Shown: positions 27,450 through 29,402 of the stretch, piece by piece
Numbering within the stretch: the first letter of the stretch is position 1
Layout of the letters: each line of letters starts with the position of its first letter
Origin: a virus
Direction: 5' to 3' (one strand)
Virus record (IMG/VR): IMGVR_UViG_3300032322_000273
Location: 1-29,402 of that record
DNA: 29,402 bases
Translations under genes and position numbers: made by a program
The notes under the pieces: model-generated
What the model was told of the DNA's origin: nothing
The model's input: only the letters and a program-made list of their open reading frames with translations
The model's database searches: none

Positions 27450-29153
27450 TTAGAGGTTGCTCTTGTATTCGTCGATCAGCTTCTGCAGCCGCTTACGGTC
27501 GCTCTCGTTCATCCTGCCGATGTTGGACGGATTGATCTGCTCAATGGGCAGGTTAGGCCTCTGTACACTTGGGGATGCTTCAAAGAGCTTATTGATCCGC
27601 TCCTCTGCAGACTTACGGTTTTGCTCCCTTGTCTGCACTGCCTTGTCATCGCCGTATTCTTTGATGGCCTGACGGGCTGCAGTAGCAGGATCAGGGTAAA
27701 CCATTACCCCCTGATCGTTCTTGACCTGGGTGGACAGGATGCGCTGGAAGTTCCTGAGGTAGCCTTCCTTCTGACGGATTTTGTCATCGCTTGGGTTGAT
27801 CATGTTCTCAGTGATACCAGCGGCCAGGTTGAGACTTTGCACAGCCTCACGGTGCTGGATGTCCACGATTGACCGGCCAAGGCGTTCATACTGTGAGTCG
27901 CTGAGGCTGCCAGCAAAGCGAGACAACTGGCCCACATTGGTAAGCTGCCCGTTGCGGATCTGCTGGTAGAGCGAGACTTCAAGCTGCGAGTTGGCCTCGC
28001 GGCTCTTGGGCTTGAGCGCAGACTCTGCCTGCTCAAAGGTCATCTCATCCAGCCTGATCAGCGCAGTCACAATCTCACGGCGGCGATCAACTGTCGTCTT
28101 GGGATTGAGCAGCTCAATGCTCAAGACGTTGCCCCGTTCCCGATTGGCGTTTTTGGTCTTGGCCTCATCAATCTTGCGTGCAGCCTCAACATCACTGAAT
28201 GACTTTAGCGTGCGCTCACGCACCAGAGCCTTGTCGGTCTCTGTAAGGTTTCTGTAAATGCCGCTCATGTTGCCAAAGTCACCCTTGGCAATCTTGGCCA
28301 TTGCAGCACCGGCACTGGTAGCAAACTCAGGCGCAGTGGCTGCAGAGGTCAGGGCATTGATCTTGGCATCGGCCACAATCTTGTTGAAGGCGTCAACGTG
28401 CTTGCTCGTGCCAGTCGCCCGGATGGAGTCATACAGCGGCCTGCGCTGCACCTCCAGCAAAGACTCAATGTCAATCTCTTGGCCGGTTCTTGGGTCTCTG
28501 GCTCCGGCTTGCTTGATGATGGTTTCCACCAGCGGGGCAGAAGCAATCACAGCCTGGTTCAGCCTAGCGTCAAGTTGCTCGGCATCAACCCTGATTTGTC
28601 GCTCATTGGCTTCTTTGTAGATCTGATTTCCTGCCACAGTCAGGGCAGAGCGCAGACGGATGGCTTCTCTGGGATCAAGCGCCATCAAGGTAGAGGCATA
28701 GCCGTCCACCATGTCTTTCAGCTCAACTCGCAAGGCATCCGGGTTAAGCGTTCCACCAGCTTTGACTTGGGCGGCTAGATCCGAGATCTTGCGCTGGCCT
28801 TCAAGCTGCAGCTCAGAAGACAGAAGCTGTGCCTGGGTCTCTGAATAAGCCCGATTAAATACCGAGCCAGCTCCCGTAACTTGAACTGGAAACTTGTAAG
28901 AGTTGGCAATGTCAACCTGCTGCTTGGTCAGCGGATTCTCAATGGCGTACTTGCGGCCCTCTTTATCAGCCCGAGTGACGGCAGCGTCTTGAAAGTAGGC
29001 CGTCATGCGATCCACAGCCCGGCCAATCTGGTCGAACTGCTGCACCTGCACCTGCTGCTGCTGAATCGCAACATCTTGGCTGGCCGTAGAAAGACGGGGC
29101 AGATCAGCAAACTGAGCGCCCATGTTTTCATAGCGAGGCAAAGAGGTGGCCAT
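27450..29153 (-). CDS. internal virion protein, gp15-like
   Basis: A 567-residue, largely helical, Gln/Glu/Lys-rich protein starting MATSLPRYENMGAQFADLPRL. The N-terminal region has repeated Gln (IQQQQVQVQQFDQIGRAVDRM), then helical repeats through the body (QRKISDLAAQVKAGG, KALVRERTLKSFSDVEAARK, YEGxL-type REGs near the C-terminus). It fits the T7 gp15 internal virion protein, part of the tube that spans the host envelope on DNA injection, by size, composition and neighbours. AGGAAG lies before the ATG. No catalytic motifs seen. Confidence 0.8.
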   Translation of the reverse strand: MATSLPRYENMGAQFADLPRLSTASQDVAIQQQQVQVQQFDQIGRAVDRMTAYFQDAAVTRADKEGRKYAIENPLTKQQVDIANSYKFPVQVTGAGSVFNRAYSETQAQLLSSELQLEGQRKISDLAAQVKAGGTLNPDALRVELKDMVDGYASTLMALDPREAIRLRSALTVAGNQIYKEANERQIRVDAEQLDARLNQAVIASAPLVETIIKQAGARDPRTGQEIDIESLLEVQRRPLYDSIRATGTSKHVDAFNKIVADAKINALTSAATAPEFATSAGAAMAKIAKGDFGNMSGIYRNLTETDKALVRERTLKSFSDVEAARKIDEAKTKNANRERGNVLSIELLNPKTTVDRRREIVTALIRLDEMTFEQAESALKPKSREANSQLEVSLYQQIRNGQLTNVGQLSRFAGSLSDSQYERLGRSIVDIQHREAVQSLNLAAGITENMINPSDDKIRQKEGYLRNFQRILSTQVKNDQGVMVYPDPATAARQAIKEYGDDKAVQTREQNRKSAEERINKLFEASPSVQRPNLPIEQINPSNIGRMNESDRKRLQKLIDEYKSNL

Positions 29154-29165
29154 TTTTTCTTCCTG

Positions 29166-29402
29166 TTACTTTTTGCCTGGTGTTGCAGTCTCGCCAACCT
29201 TTGCGAGGCCCGTCAAACCCGTGCCGACAGCCGCCAGCAGCCCTGGAGTCGTCGAGAAACCCTCGGCAATAGCAGAGGCAGCCCGCAGGTCTTGCGAGGC
29301 TGATAGGCCGCCATAAAGCGCCATATTGGAGTTCTCTTGCAAGATCTGGAATTCACGGCCAGCACGGATTGCATCGGCCTGTTGGGCGCTCATGGGTGAG
29401 CC
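29166..29402 (-). CDS. 3' end of a gene from the right edge (gp14-like internal virion protein)
   Basis: At least 78 codons of an Ala/Gly-rich frame that stays open to the window edge, so the true start lies outside. An internal ATG at 29393 (MSAQQADAIRAGREFQILQENSNMALYGGLSASQ) is in frame. No clear ribosome site is visible before it, and upstream codons remain open, so it is probably not the start. The Ala-rich helical C-terminal tail and the position before the gp15-like gene suggest a T7 gp14-like internal virion protein. Assignment is by synteny and composition. Confidence 0.6.
   Translation of the reverse strand, partial: GSPMSAQQADAIRAGREFQILQENSNMALYGGLSASQDLRAASAIAEGFSTTPGLLAAVGTGLTGLAKVGETATPGKK

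Overview
The window is a contiguous piece of a tailed bacteriophage genome (Caudoviricetes, short-tailed podovirus type). The virion genes are those of the T7-like structural set: a T7-type head-tail connector (portal), a scaffolding protein, an HK97-fold major capsid protein, a gp15-like internal virion protein, large ejection-protein candidates, and a tail fibre with a T7 gp17-type N-terminus. No T7-type RNA polymerase, DNA polymerase or helicase is in the window, and sigma70-like promoters can be found, so host transcription and replication machinery is likely used. The host cannot be fixed from sequence. The moderately high GC content, the GH24 endolysin and the gene styles fit a Gram-negative (perhaps betaproteobacterial, freshwater) host, but that is only a guess. 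There are no bacterial chromosomal genes, tRNAs, CRISPR arrays or insertion sequences.

Layout. (A) Positions 1-9183, leftward: reading right to left come a small protein with an SSB-like tail, terminase small and large subunits, a GNAT-like protein, three very small proteins, an unknown structural-type protein, a DUF6321-like protein, the portal, a Bbp19-like protein and the scaffold. Next is a 600-base non-coding stretch (terminator, highly structured RNA, promoter). After it come the major capsid protein, a decoration-like protein, a strong terminator, a widespread phage protein of unknown function and the start of one more gene. (B) 9184-9510: non-coding, G/C-tract-rich, with a long inverted repeat. 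(C) 9511-12968, leftward early-type operon of tightly overlapping genes: an Arc-type ribbon-helix-helix protein, an HNH endonuclease, small unknown proteins, RusA resolvase, a zinc-ribbon microprotein, a small membrane protein and a winged-helix replication-initiator candidate whose coding sequence carries iteron-like repeats. (D) 12969-13164: divergent control region with two promoters and a perfect operator-like palindrome. (E) 13165-16711, rightward: serine recombinase, small proteins, YqaJ/lambda-type exonuclease and RecT-type annealing protein. (F) 16753-29402, leftward: internal virion proteins, tail fibre, HNH homing endonuclease, a cluster of small membrane proteins with a GH24 endolysin, an HExxH protein, a calcineurin-like phosphoesterase and a 51-residue membrane protein.

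How it works together: exonuclease, annealase and RusA form a recombination set, and the initiator with its repeats is the candidate origin. Scaffold, capsid, portal and terminase build and fill the head. The gp14/15/16-like set would form the ejection apparatus. The endolysin and membrane proteins release progeny. The tail tube genes expected next to such a set are not here and probably lie outside one window edge. About twenty gene junctions overlap as ATGA, GTGA, TGATG or TAATG, so translational coupling is pervasive. Several genes were assigned GTG or internal starts on that basis, and five genes of 49-58 residues were recovered by reading the sequence.
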